A stretch of 61,064 nucleotides of DNA, taken from Bacteroidia bacterium (GTDB lineage: Bacteria > Bacteroidota > Bacteroidia > J057). This document shows positions 26,406 through 33,793 of the stretch, piece by piece. Under the pieces are notes generated by a model. That model saw only the letters and a list, made by a program, of their open reading frames with translations. It was not told the origin of the DNA and searched no databases. The position numbers and the translations under genes were made by a program. The first letter of the stretch is position 1. Each line of letters opens with the position of its first letter. The stretch lies in the NCBI GenBank assembly GCA_030430575.1, contig JAUIKF010000052.1, positions 1-61,064 of the forward strand, written 5' to 3'.

Positions 26406-27269
26406 TCAAAAATCCAACTCCATCATAAATTCCCGCAAGTAGTCTGGCTGGGTCATCTGAAGGGGATGATCTCCTCCCTTGACGGTTACAAGCTCGTTTT
26501 CCGTGGTTAAGTGGGTCTGTAGAAAAGTAGAGTTTTCATAAGGGACAAGTGCGTCATTATCCCCATGAATCAGGATTACAGGAATCTTTATTTGCCCATA
26601 ATAAGGCAAAATATCCCGCAAAGCGGCTGGATGAGAAAGCTTTTCCACATTGGATGTCCAGATCATTCGGGGCAGCAGGTATTTGAAAACGAGGAAATCG
26701 ATGAAGTAAGAAATGCGAAAAGTCTTCTCATTGTCAGGGTCGTATTGACCAGAAACGCCTACCACTTTGGTGATCTTGTCGGGAGCTAAGGCTGCCATGA
26801 CCATGGCGACAGGCCCCCCATAACTATGCCCCATGACGACTGCGGGCTGCGTTTCTTTGTCGAGAACTTCTAGGACGCGCTGGGCTTGGACCAAAATAGA
26901 TTTCTCTGGCCCTTTGGGCCGAGTCCCTCCGTAACCTGGACGCTCCGCAATCAACAAGCGGTATTTTTTGTAAACGTCCGGATTTTGGGCAAAAGCCTTC
27001 CAATCCATGGCACTGCCAGGCGCTCCATGAACGAGCAGCAAGGCAGGCTTGTCAAAGTCCCCAATCTCTAAGTAGCGTACGCCTGAAGCTGTAAACTTGA
27101 TCTTGATGTCACGATAAGGGACTTCATTGTAAAGCCATCTGGTGCCCTTTTCTGAAGAAATATAGCGGTCAAATATCTCTACAGCCAACAACAGCAGGAC
27201 GAGTATGATAAAAGCTGATAAGAGTACCCATCGGCTGATTTTCCAGGTTTTGAGGAGGATTTTTTTCAT
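26406..27269 (-). CDS. alpha/beta hydrolase, membrane-anchored
   Basis: A 287-residue hydrolase with an N-terminal membrane anchor (WVLLSAFIILVLLLLAVEIF) and an alpha/beta fold. Motifs: oxyanion loop LLVHGAPGSAMDW, nucleophile elbow VMGHSYGGPVAM (Ser), acid ILIHGDNDALVP (Asp) and GGDHPLQM (catalytic His). A periplasm-facing esterase or peptidase is likely. The gene stands alone between the EEP gene and the repeat-filled gap before the aminotransferase. Confidence 0.88.
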   Translation of the reverse strand: MKKILLKTWKISRWVLLSAFIILVLLLLAVEIFDRYISSEKGTRWLYNEVPYRDIKIKFTASGVRYLEIGDFDKPALLLVHGAPGSAMDWKAFAQNPDVYKKYRLLIAERPGYGGTRPKGPEKSILVQAQRVLEVLDKETQPAVVMGHSYGGPVAMVMAALAPDKITKVVGVSGQYDPDNEKTFRISYFIDFLVFKYLLPRMIWTSNVEKLSHPAALRDILPYYGQIKIPVILIHGDNDALVPYENSTFLQTHLTTENELVTVKGGDHPLQMTQPDYLREFMMELDF

Positions 27270-27333
27270 GAAGAAATCAATTTTGGTTCTTCAAGGCATT
27301 TAAAGGAATATATCCTTTTCCCTTAACAATTGG

Positions 27334-27368
27334 CCACGGATTACACGGATTTACACAGATTAAAGAAG
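27334..27368. repeat. 35-bp dispersed repeat (CCACGGATTACACGGATT)
   Basis: Nearly identical (two differences) to the reverse complement of 41171-41205. It lies in the 202-base gap before the aminotransferase gene end. The rest of that gap (27400-27471) is a TTGAACTTGAACTTGAG stutter with an imperfect inverted partner (GTACAAATTCAAACTCAA). Confidence 0.7.
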
Positions 27369-27471
27369 ATAAAGCTTCCTACACCACCAAGAAAAAGTAC
27401 AAATTCAAACTCAAATGCAATTATTCTTTTTTGAACTTGAACTTGAACTTGAGTTTGTACTTGCCCCTTCC

Positions 27472-28605
27472 TTATCCCCCCATGATCTCCTCCAACGCCG
27501 TCACAAAAGCCATATTAGCTTCGTGAACGCCAATTGACACGCGAATGCAGCCAGGGGCACCATTGTTTTCGCCTGAGCGGATCATGACTCCATATTCGAG
27601 CATTTTAGCGATCATCTCATCAGTAGACATAGGGCATTTGAATAGGATAAAATTCGTATGGCTATCCCAATGGTGGATGCCAAGTCTATCGAGTTCTTTT
27701 TGTAACCATTTCCTTTCCGTTTGGACAAGGGTACGGGAGGCTTCGATGTGCGCTTCGTCTTTCATCGCAGCTAAAGCCCCAGTCATACTGAGGGTATTGA
27801 TGAAAAACGGGCGTCGTAGTTTTCTGAGATAATGCGCTATGCGAGGGGTAGAAAAGCCATAGGCCACGCGAAGCCCAGGTAAACCGTGGGCCTTAGAGAA
27901 GGTGTGCAAGCCAATCACGTTTTTCCCTTCCAAAATATAGTCTTTCGCAAATGGAAAGTCATCTGATTCCATGAAGTGAAAATACACTTCGTCATGAATC
28001 ACCACCACATGATCTGGCAGGTTATAAATCAGCTTATCTAGCGTAGTTTTGGTGATCATCGTACCCGTAGGGTTGCTGGGATTGGTGATAAAGATGAGGC
28101 GGGTGCGCTCATTCACTGCTGCGAGAATGCCTTCTACATCCAATTCAAACGCCCCTTCCAGCAGCGGCACATCGATGACTTTGGCCCCATTTACCTTCGC
28201 AAAAATCTCATAGACGTGAAAAGTAGGATTGGTGACAATGACTTCCAGGCCTGGCTCCAAAAAACCTCGACAGGCAATATCGATGACCTCCAGGCCCGCA
28301 TTCCCTGTGATAAATTGGTCTTCCTTGATTTCATGGTCAAATGCTTCTTCCAAAGCATCACGAAAGACATCATCTGTCCGAAAACCATACTCATACAGCG
28401 TGGGAAGCACCTCCTGTATCGCTTCTAATGCCTTCGGAGATGGTCCCATGGCATTTTCGTTAGACGATAGTTTGTAGAGCTTTTTGCCCTTTAGGAGATC
28501 CTTGACCTCACTGGAAGTACGACCTGCTTTTTGGTTGAGGTCTGAGGTAAAATTGTCAATATGCGGCTTAAATAGCGAATTTTTCTGTTGCGTGTTGTGG
28601 CTCAT
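27472..28605 (-). CDS. hisC: histidinol-phosphate aminotransferase-like PLP enzyme
   Basis: A 377-residue fold-type I aminotransferase. Landmarks in order: LSSNENAMGPSPKALEAI (substrate loop), ITGNAGLEVIDIACRGFL, ITNPSNPTGTMI (cofactor Asn), VVIHDEVYFHF (Asp-x-x-Tyr), TFSKAHGLPGLRVAYGF (PLP-binding Lys) and APGCIRVSIG (carboxylate Arg). It resembles HisC but lies alone, not in a his operon. It may serve another amino acid or be a stand-alone HisC paralogue. The start MSHNTQQKNSL gives an N-terminal extension of about 30 residues before the family core. Confidence 0.75.
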   Translation of the reverse strand: MSHNTQQKNSLFKPHIDNFTSDLNQKAGRTSSEVKDLLKGKKLYKLSSNENAMGPSPKALEAIQEVLPTLYEYGFRTDDVFRDALEEAFDHEIKEDQFITGNAGLEVIDIACRGFLEPGLEVIVTNPTFHVYEIFAKVNGAKVIDVPLLEGAFELDVEGILAAVNERTRLIFITNPSNPTGTMITKTTLDKLIYNLPDHVVVIHDEVYFHFMESDDFPFAKDYILEGKNVIGLHTFSKAHGLPGLRVAYGFSTPRIAHYLRKLRRPFFINTLSMTGALAAMKDEAHIEASRTLVQTERKWLQKELDRLGIHHWDSHTNFILFKCPMSTDEMIAKMLEYGVMIRSGENNGAPGCIRVSIGVHEANMAFVTALEEIMGG

Positions 28606-28729
28606 GGAATTAATTTTTAGTTTGATGGGGCAATGAGGCTAAAGAGAAGTAAGAATAAATAACAAGAAACAAAAAAGTACAAAGTGAAGATACTTTATGT
28701 GGCTCTCCTAATCCGCTATCTTCCACACC

Positions 28730-28800
28730 ATTTTATCATCTACTCATTTTCTCATCTAATCATTTCATTCACTCCTTCTATCATTCCCTCATTCTATCAT
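28730..28800. repeat. TCATTC/TCATCT stutter in the divergent gap
   Basis: Between the divergent aminotransferase and iron-sulfur genes, words such as ATCATCTACTCATTTTCTCA and CTATCATTCCCTCATTCTAT repeat. The same wording in reverse orientation is found at 41036-41070 and, as AATCATTCAATCAG, before 12122. No open frame is present. Confidence 0.5.
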
Positions 28801-28825
28801 TGATTCTGCAAATCTAACCAATCCT

Positions 28826-29278
28826 ATGGCAAATTATACCCTCGATGTTAATGGAAAAAAATCTCAAGTGGAAGTAAGTGAAGATACCCCCCTTTTATGG
28901 GTACTACGAGACCATTTGGAATTATTTGGAACTAAATATGGTTGTGGAATAGGCCAATGTGGGGCGTGCACGGTCCACTTGGATGGAAATGCGATCCGAT
29001 CGTGTAGTTTTCCAGTGTCAGCAGTTGCGGACAAAAAGATCACCACCATCGAAGGCTTATCGGCTGACGGGACACACCCCGTCCAGAAAGCCTGGATGGA
29101 GGTTGACGTCCCCCAATGCGGCTACTGCCAGGCAGGACAGATCATGACGGCTTCCGCCTTTTTGGCCCAAAACCCCAATCCGACAGACGCCGAAATCGAG
29201 CAAGCCATGCACGGCAATATCTGCCGCTGCGGCACCTATCTACGTATCAAGAAAGCTGTGAAAGCTGCGTCGCAGTGA
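28826..29278 (+). CDS. [2Fe-2S] subunit of a molybdenum hydroxylase (IorA/CoxS type)
   Basis: A 150-residue small subunit with two [2Fe-2S] clusters. The plant-ferredoxin-like cluster is held by [15 protein letters not shown] with a fourth Cys in RSCSFPVS. The second cluster uses [10 protein letters not shown] and [13 protein letters not shown]. It passes electrons from the molybdenum site of the large subunit encoded at 29515-31659. There is no FAD subunit gene, which fits the isoquinoline 1-oxidoreductase/aldehyde oxidase type of two-subunit enzyme that uses a cytochrome or other acceptor. Confidence 0.93.
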   Translation: MANYTLDVNGKKSQVEVSEDTPLLWVLRDHLELFGTKYGCGIGQCGACTVHLDGNAIRSCSFPVSAVADKKITTIEGLSADGTHPVQKAWMEVDVPQCGYCQAGQIMTASAFLAQNPNPTDAEIEQAMHGNICRCGTYLRIKKAVKAASQ

Positions 29279-29279
29279 G

Positions 29280-29327
29280 ACCGTTTTTCGTAGGGTCACG
29301 ATATATCGTGACCCTACGAAAAACGGT
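29280..29327. repeat. 48-bp perfect palindrome, CACGATATATCGTG family, copy 3
   Basis: Perfect palindrome centred at 29303.5, with arms starting ACCGTTTTTCGTAGGG. It lies between two genes of the same enzyme on the same strand, so a full terminator here would uncouple the subunits. The arms match copy 2 (19976-20023) almost exactly. Confidence 0.8.
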
Positions 29328-29359
29328 GAGACTCGCTATGAGACAAGAGACACCTTCAC

Positions 29360-29448
29360 TCCCACACTTGTCCTGAGCCTTGTCGAAGGACTCAACCTCG
29401 CACTTCTTAAGTGATCGCTCGGCTCGAAGACTCACCTCACTGCGAGAC
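29360..29448. repeat. dispersed GC-rich repeat, long copy
   Basis: Contains CACACTTGTCCTGAGCC, TTGTCGAAGGACTCA, CACTTCTTAAGTGATCGC and the 36-bp unit CTCGGCTCGAAGACTC... ending GCGAGAC. The reverse complement occurs at 20598-20680, and the 36-bp unit twice in the anti-sigma gene. It is followed by a CCTTGAACCCTTGAAC stutter up to the large-subunit start. Confidence 0.7.
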
Positions 29449-29514
29449 TTCCCCTTGAACCCTTGAACAACTTGAACCTTCTTCACCCCCTTGAACCCTT
29501 GAACCTCTCTTGCT

Positions 29515-31659
29515 ATGCAAACAAAAATAACCTTCGACCGCCGCTCTTTCCTCAAAGCCTCCGCCTTGGCAGGAGGTGGTTTTATGCTCGGCTTCAATTT
29601 CTTTGCGGGCTGTACCTCGCCTGAAAAAGAGGTGCAAAGCATTCCCAAGGAATGGTTTGACGTAAACGCCTACCTCAAAATCGCTGATAACGGCCTCGTG
29701 ACCATCATGTCGCCCAATCCTGAGATTGGGCAGGGGGTGAAGACCTCTATGCCTATGGTGGTGGCCGAAGAGCTGGATGTACCATGGAAAATGGTAGTCG
29801 TAGAGCAAGCACCCTTGGCACCGAACTCCTTCAAACGCCAAGTCGCTGGCGGCAGTCAATCCCTTCGTCAGAGTTGGGAAGCCTTGCGTATGGCAGGCGG
29901 TACAGCCCGCAAAATGCTTGTCGAAGCTGCCGCTCAGAAATGGCAGGTGCCAGCCGCAGAATGCACCACGGACGCAGGACAAGTCAAGCACGAAGCGAGT
30001 GGCAAATCGATTGGTTACGGTGAAGTGGCTTCAGCCGCCGCCTTGCTGGAAGTGCCCGAAACAGTGGAGCTAAAAGATCCGAAGGATTTTAAATTATTGG
30101 GAAAGGCCATCCACAATGTCGATAACAAAAAGATTGTCACAGGACAGCCGCTGTTTGGGATTGATGTGAAAAAAGAAGGCATGTTGATCGCTATGGCAGC
30201 GTTTCCGCCTGCTTTTGGCATGAAGCTGAAGTCGGTTGACGATACCGCAACCAAGGCCATGCCCGGTATCCTCCATGTCGTCAACCTAGACGATTTTGTG
30301 GCTGTTGTTGGCAAAACGACCTGGGAGGTGAAAAAAGGGCGAGATGCCCTGAAGGTAGAATGGGAAGCCGATGACCCGCTAGAAAGTACGGCGGACCAAG
30401 ATGAATTGCTTACCGCCGCTTTAGGACGGAAAACGGACGAACCCGCCCGTCGAGACGGAAATCCTGAACAGGTGTTCAGTTCAGCCGCCAAAGTCTTTGA
30501 GCGGACCTATAAAGCTCCTTATTGGGCACACAATACCATGGAGCCGATGAACTTCTTCGCGGATGTCCGCGAAACGGAAGCCATCCTCGAAGGCCCTATC
30601 CAGACCCCCGAAGGCACGCGTCGTCGCTTGGCCAAGGAATTGGGGATGGAGGAAGAGAATATCTCTATTATGCTCACCCGCATGGGCGGTGGTTTTGGCA
30701 GACGACTATACGGCGACTTTGTCTTTGAAGCAGCCTTTATCTCAAGAGCCATTAAAGCACCTGTCAAGCTTATTTACACCCGCGAAGATGACATGACCAA
30801 GGGCTTGTATCGCCCGTATCTCACCTCCACTTATCGCGCTGCCATCGGCGAAAACGGAGAACTGCTGGCCTTCCACGTTCGTGGGGCAGGCATGAACGGT
30901 CGCGCCGTTCGACAAGACAATTTCCCCGCAGGGGCGATGACCCACTACCTCGCTGAGAGCCATGTCGAACCCTCCAAAGTCACCACCGCTGCCTGGCGTG
31001 CGCCAGGCCATAATTATGTCGGTTTTGCCGAACAAGCCTACCTCGAAGAGCTAGCCCATGAACTGGGCAAAGACCCCGTCGCCTTCCGCATCGAACTCCT
31101 CGAACAGGCGAAAAATGCGCCTATAGGCGAACTGATCTATGAGCCAGACCGCTTCATCGGTGTCATCAAACTAGCTGCCGAAAAGGCTGGCTGGGATACG
31201 CCCAAGCCAGGCGTCTTCAAAGGATTTGCCGCCTATTATTCGCACAATAGCTATGTAGCAGAAGTAGCAGAAGTCGTGATGAAAAATGATAAACCCGTCA
31301 TTCAGAAAATTTATTGTGGGGTGGATTGTGGGATTGTGGTAAACAAAAGTGGGGCAGAAACCCAAGTCGTAGGCGGCGTCATTGACGGCATTGGCCACTC
31401 GATGTATAGTGCTCTGACGATCAAAGATGGAGCCTCCGAACAGCAGAACTTCCACAATTATCAATTGATTCGGATGATGCAGGTACCTGATGTGGAAGTC
31501 CACTTCGTGGAGAGTACCATCAGCCCTACGGGCCTTGGTGAACCTGCCTTGCCACCTGCTGGCGGCGCCATAGCGAATGCGCTTTCAGCAGCGATTGGCC
31601 GGAGGCTGTATGTGCAGCCATTTGCTGAGGCGCTGAAAGCGCCATTGGCGGAGGGGTAA
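29515..31659 (+). CDS. molybdopterin-binding large subunit (IorB-type aldehyde/isoquinoline oxidoreductase)
   Basis: A 714-residue large subunit of the xanthine oxidase family. The N-terminus is a twin-arginine signal (RRSFLKASALAGGGFMLGFN) with a Cys (FAGCTS) suggesting export and possible lipidation. The molybdopterin-binding regions include NPEIGQGVKTSMPMVVAEEL, RQVAGGSQSLRQSWEALR, GGGFGRRLYGDFVFEA and AWRAPGHNYVGFAEQA. The C-terminal catalytic Glu motif is GLGEPALPPAGGAIANAL. Periplasmic oxidation of an aldehyde or N-heterocycle is likely; the substrate cannot be told. The small iron-sulfur subunit is encoded upstream, separated by 236 bases of repeats. Confidence 0.93.
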   Translation: MQTKITFDRRSFLKASALAGGGFMLGFNFFAGCTSPEKEVQSIPKEWFDVNAYLKIADNGLVTIMSPNPEIGQGVKTSMPMVVAEELDVPWKMVVVEQAPLAPNSFKRQVAGGSQSLRQSWEALRMAGGTARKMLVEAAAQKWQVPAAECTTDAGQVKHEASGKSIGYGEVASAAALLEVPETVELKDPKDFKLLGKAIHNVDNKKIVTGQPLFGIDVKKEGMLIAMAAFPPAFGMKLKSVDDTATKAMPGILHVVNLDDFVAVVGKTTWEVKKGRDALKVEWEADDPLESTADQDELLTAALGRKTDEPARRDGNPEQVFSSAAKVFERTYKAPYWAHNTMEPMNFFADVRETEAILEGPIQTPEGTRRRLAKELGMEEENISIMLTRMGGGFGRRLYGDFVFEAAFISRAIKAPVKLIYTREDDMTKGLYRPYLTSTYRAAIGENGELLAFHVRGAGMNGRAVRQDNFPAGAMTHYLAESHVEPSKVTTAAWRAPGHNYVGFAEQAYLEELAHELGKDPVAFRIELLEQAKNAPIGELIYEPDRFIGVIKLAAEKAGWDTPKPGVFKGFAAYYSHNSYVAEVAEVVMKNDKPVIQKIYCGVDCGIVVNKSGAETQVVGGVIDGIGHSMYSALTIKDGASEQQNFHNYQLIRMMQVPDVEVHFVESTISPTGLGEPALPPAGGAIANALSAAIGRRLYVQPFAEALKAPLAEG

Positions 31660-31667
31660 GGGATTTC

Positions 31668-31884
31668 TTAATCAAGATACTCATTCAGATTTTCAACCAA
31701 TTGGTATACAGAAGTAGAAGGCTTGGCATCAGCTGGTGTTAATCCTTTTACTTGTTCCTCCAATCGCTTGGCATATCGTACGGCTAATGCCTGATCCCCA
31801 TACTTTTCAAGCAATTCGTAGATATCTTGACGATTTTTCTCATATCGAAATGATTGCCCTAATGCTTTTGATAACTGCTCATTT
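31668..31884 (-). pseudogene. rloB: rloB, 3' fragment separated by a transposon
   Basis: In minus-strand frame this codes the C-terminal 71 or so residues of an RloB-family protein: NEQLSKALGQSFRYEKN, DIYELLEKYG and the family end motif KPSTSVYQLVENL. The open frame continues to 31952 only because the inserted element supplies codons and an ATG. The other part of the gene lies at 36883-37373. Joining them after removing 31885-36882 and one TCATTT copy gives ...DMLNE-QLSKALG... without a frameshift, 233 codons in total. This fragment alone has no native start. Confidence 0.88.
31879..31884. repeat. target-site duplication, left copy (TCATTT)
   Basis: TCATTT directly abuts the left terminal inverted repeat; the same six bases abut the right end at 36883-36888. 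Reconstruction of rloB needs exactly one copy, which supports a true duplication of 6 bp (Tn3-family elements usually give 5). Confidence 0.85.
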
Positions 31885-31917
31885 GGTCTCTGCCCAACAA
31901 AAGGCAAAAATGTCTCA
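31885..31917 (+). repeat. left terminal inverted repeat
   Basis: 33 bases; 30 match the right end. Twenty contiguous matches at the tip, GGTCTCTGCCCAACAAAAGG, then CAA against ATG, then AAATGTCTCA. Slightly shorter than the ~38 bp usual for Tn3 elements, and lacking their common GGGG tip. Confidence 0.88.
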
Positions 31918-31971
31918 TATATAACTATCGAACCAGATAGACTCCATAGCAACTACTTCGACCAAAAATGC

Positions 31972-31985
31972 AGACAAAATTGTCT
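31972..31985. promoter_or_regulatory. inverted repeat before the transposon-borne sigma gene
   Basis: AGACAA-AA-TTGTCT ends 17 bases before the sigma-factor ATG at 32003. Its position fits an operator or a sigma-specific promoter element. No Bacteroidota -7 box is obvious beside it. Confidence 0.4.
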
Positions 31986-32002
31986 AAATTGAAAAGAAAA
32001 TA

Positions 32003-32821
32003 ATGGTCGAAAAACTACAGTTGGCGAAACAAGGGGATATTACAGTATTTAATGAACTGTTTCAGCAATACAATCAGCCCTTAAAATCCTATTTATACAG
32101 GTTACTGACGAACCGTGAAGATGTTGAAGATTTTTATCACAATACTTTCATTACAGCTTTTGACAAGCTAGGCACATTCAACGGAGAGGTTTCCCAACTC
32201 AAATCATGGATATTTTCAATTGCTACTCGATTATCCCTCAATCATTTGAACCGAAAAAAGAGGTGGAGCCTAAATGCTCAAGACGAATGCAGAGATAGTC
32301 TGGTAAATAACCCGATCGAGCAAAAATCTTTTGTAGAAAAAGTTAGCAGAAGCACATACAATTACTATGAAGTAAAAGAGCATATAGATTTTTGCTTTAC
32401 CTGTATCAATAAGACCTTACCAATTGATAAACAAATCGCCTTACTGTTGAAAAATGTCTATGAATTCAAGGTGAAAGAAGTCGCTGAAATCATGAGTAAA
32501 ACGATGGGGCAGGTAAAGCACTTGCTGTTGGATGCCCGAAAAGAAATGACCGAGTTATTTGATGGTCGTTGCGCGTTAATCAATCAAAACGGAACCTGTC
32601 ACCAGTGTTCTGAATTGCAAGGCTTATTTAACCCTAAAGTAGATTTTCATCGAGAAGCGAATAAACTGCAAATGGTCAAGGATGCAGCCGCTTTCGATAA
32701 GCATGCGTTATATGATTTGCGAGAAGAATTGGTCAAACAAATAGATCCACTACAGGGAAAAGGGACTGATTTGCATGACTATTTTATGCAACATTTAAAA
32801 AAGGTGAATAATCTCGACTAA
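32003..32821 (+). CDS. ECF sigma factor with Cys-rich C-terminal extension (transposon cargo)
   Basis: A 272-residue sigma-70 family protein. Region 2 is seen as FNELFQQYNQPLKSYLYRLL and REDVEDFYHNTFITAFDKL with KSWIFSIATRLSLNHL; region 4 as IDKQIALLLKNVYEFKVKEV and the helix MSKTMGQVKHLLLDARKEM. It is longer than ordinary ECF factors by ~90 residues. The extra tail begins CALINQNGTCHQCSELQG, a C-x8-C-x2-C pattern suited to binding a metal or a redox switch, as in sigma factors with built-in Cys-rich sensors (CorE-like; inference). It heads a three-gene unit inside the transposon, so the element can carry its own regulator between genomes. Confidence 0.85.
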   Translation: MVEKLQLAKQGDITVFNELFQQYNQPLKSYLYRLLTNREDVEDFYHNTFITAFDKLGTFNGEVSQLKSWIFSIATRLSLNHLNRKKRWSLNAQDECRDSLVNNPIEQKSFVEKVSRSTYNYYEVKEHIDFCFTCINKTLPIDKQIALLLKNVYEFKVKEVAEIMSKTMGQVKHLLLDARKEMTELFDGRCALINQNGTCHQCSELQGLFNPKVDFHREANKLQMVKDAAAFDKHALYDLREELVKQIDPLQGKGTDLHDYFMQHLKKVNNLD

Positions 32822-32884
32822 TTCCCGACCGTTTTTGACTCCTCAATTGTCTAATGAGTGATTCTAACACCTAAACTTGTAAAA

Positions 32885-33280
32885 ATGACAGTTTATAATC
32901 ACTCACTGTATACTTTTGACTTAATAGAAAACGGTAAAATCCTGCTTTTCAACTGGACAGATGCTACTGAAAATATGTCCGGTGAAGATTATCAGGAAGC
33001 CCTGCACAACTATGCTGGCTTTGGCTCAGAATATCAGGTGCCTGCCATGCTGGTTGATGTTCGAAACTTCAAATACAAGATGAGCCCAGAATTGGGAACC
33101 TGGAGAGATGATCATATTTCTCCGCGATACTCCAAGTTTGGCTTGGCCAAGTTCGCATACATTGTCCCATTAGGGGTGGTTTCAAAAATGAAAGATACGA
33201 TGAAGCCTGTAGAACGGACTTTCGAGGAAGCTTATTTTGAAGATAAGCAAGAGGCAATTAACTGGTTATTAAACAAGTAA
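32885..33280 (+). CDS. small STAS/SpoIIAA-like protein (transposon cargo)
   Basis: A 131-residue cytosolic protein with an alternating alpha/beta pattern: LIENGKILLFNWTDATENMS, VPAMLVDVRNFKYKMSPEL, KFAYIVPLGVVSKMKDTM and EEAYFEDKQEAINWLL. This resembles STAS-like/SpoIIAA-like proteins found near Bacteroidota regulators. It is placed directly after the sigma gene and ends immediately before the ATG of the membrane protein gene, so the three form one operon. It might act as an anti-anti-sigma or sensor, but no phospho-Ser site is evident. The frame opens at 32858; ATG 32885 fits the first strand better. Confidence 0.6.
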   Translation: MTVYNHSLYTFDLIENGKILLFNWTDATENMSGEDYQEALHNYAGFGSEYQVPAMLVDVRNFKYKMSPELGTWRDDHISPRYSKFGLAKFAYIVPLGVVSKMKDTMKPVERTFEEAYFEDKQEAINWLLNK

Positions 33281-33760
33281 ATGATGACACCATTTATAAT
33301 CGGAAATATCCAATTCACCCTCTCGCTAATCGTTTATGCTTGCATTGCCATTTGGTATGTATACCCTGGATTAAAAGACAAAGAATGGTATAAAGCGATC
33401 GTTCCTCTCCTGCTTGTCCATGCTTTCAGATATGGTCCTTTGACGCTATTGATGCCAGGCCAAGTCGGTTCCGAAGTTCCGGTAGATATAGCGCAAACCA
33501 TCGCCTATGGCGATTTAGTTTCAGGCATTTTGGCGATTATTGCAGCCATTATGGTTTGGCACAAGGTAAAAGGAGCAAAAATGCTAGTTTGGTTATTTAC
33601 CCTTGTAGGATTTGCAGATGTGGTGGTAGCCTCTGCTAAAGGCATTGGAGCAGGATTAATTGATATGTCGATGGGGTTTAATCTGTATATATTAAACTTT
33701 TATGTACCCATGTTGATTGTTACGCACATAATGATTGTCTTATTACTCATGAAGAAGTAA
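33281..33760 (+). CDS. multi-pass membrane protein (transposon cargo)
   Basis: A 159-residue protein, nearly all hydrophobic, with about five membrane helices: FTLSLIVYACIAIWYVY, IVPLLLVHAFRYGPLTLLM, DLVSGILAIIAAIMVW, MLVWLFTLVGFADVVVA and FYVPMLIVTHIMIVLLLM. His residues in helices 2 and 5 (VHAFRYG and VTHIM) are possible metal or haem ligands. It starts directly at the stop codon of the upstream gene. No family recognised. In this setting it could be the membrane partner of the cytochrome encoded next on the other strand. Confidence 0.75.
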   Translation: MMTPFIIGNIQFTLSLIVYACIAIWYVYPGLKDKEWYKAIVPLLLVHAFRYGPLTLLMPGQVGSEVPVDIAQTIAYGDLVSGILAIIAAIMVWHKVKGAKMLVWLFTLVGFADVVVASAKGIGAGLIDMSMGFNLYILNFYVPMLIVTHIMIVLLLMKK

Positions 33761-33793
33761 GAATGTCTTCAGATATGGCTAAAAGTGATGCTA

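Noticed and set aside
31736-31924. Plus-strand frame ending SAQQKAKMSHI
   Set aside because: Similarity of its end to the end of the rloB frame arises because both read through the same terminal inverted repeat; not a gene.
31668-31952. Independent 94-residue gene (possible antitoxin)
   Set aside because: The first 23 or so residues are transposon end sequence and the rest is the RloB C-terminus, so it is a gene fragment.
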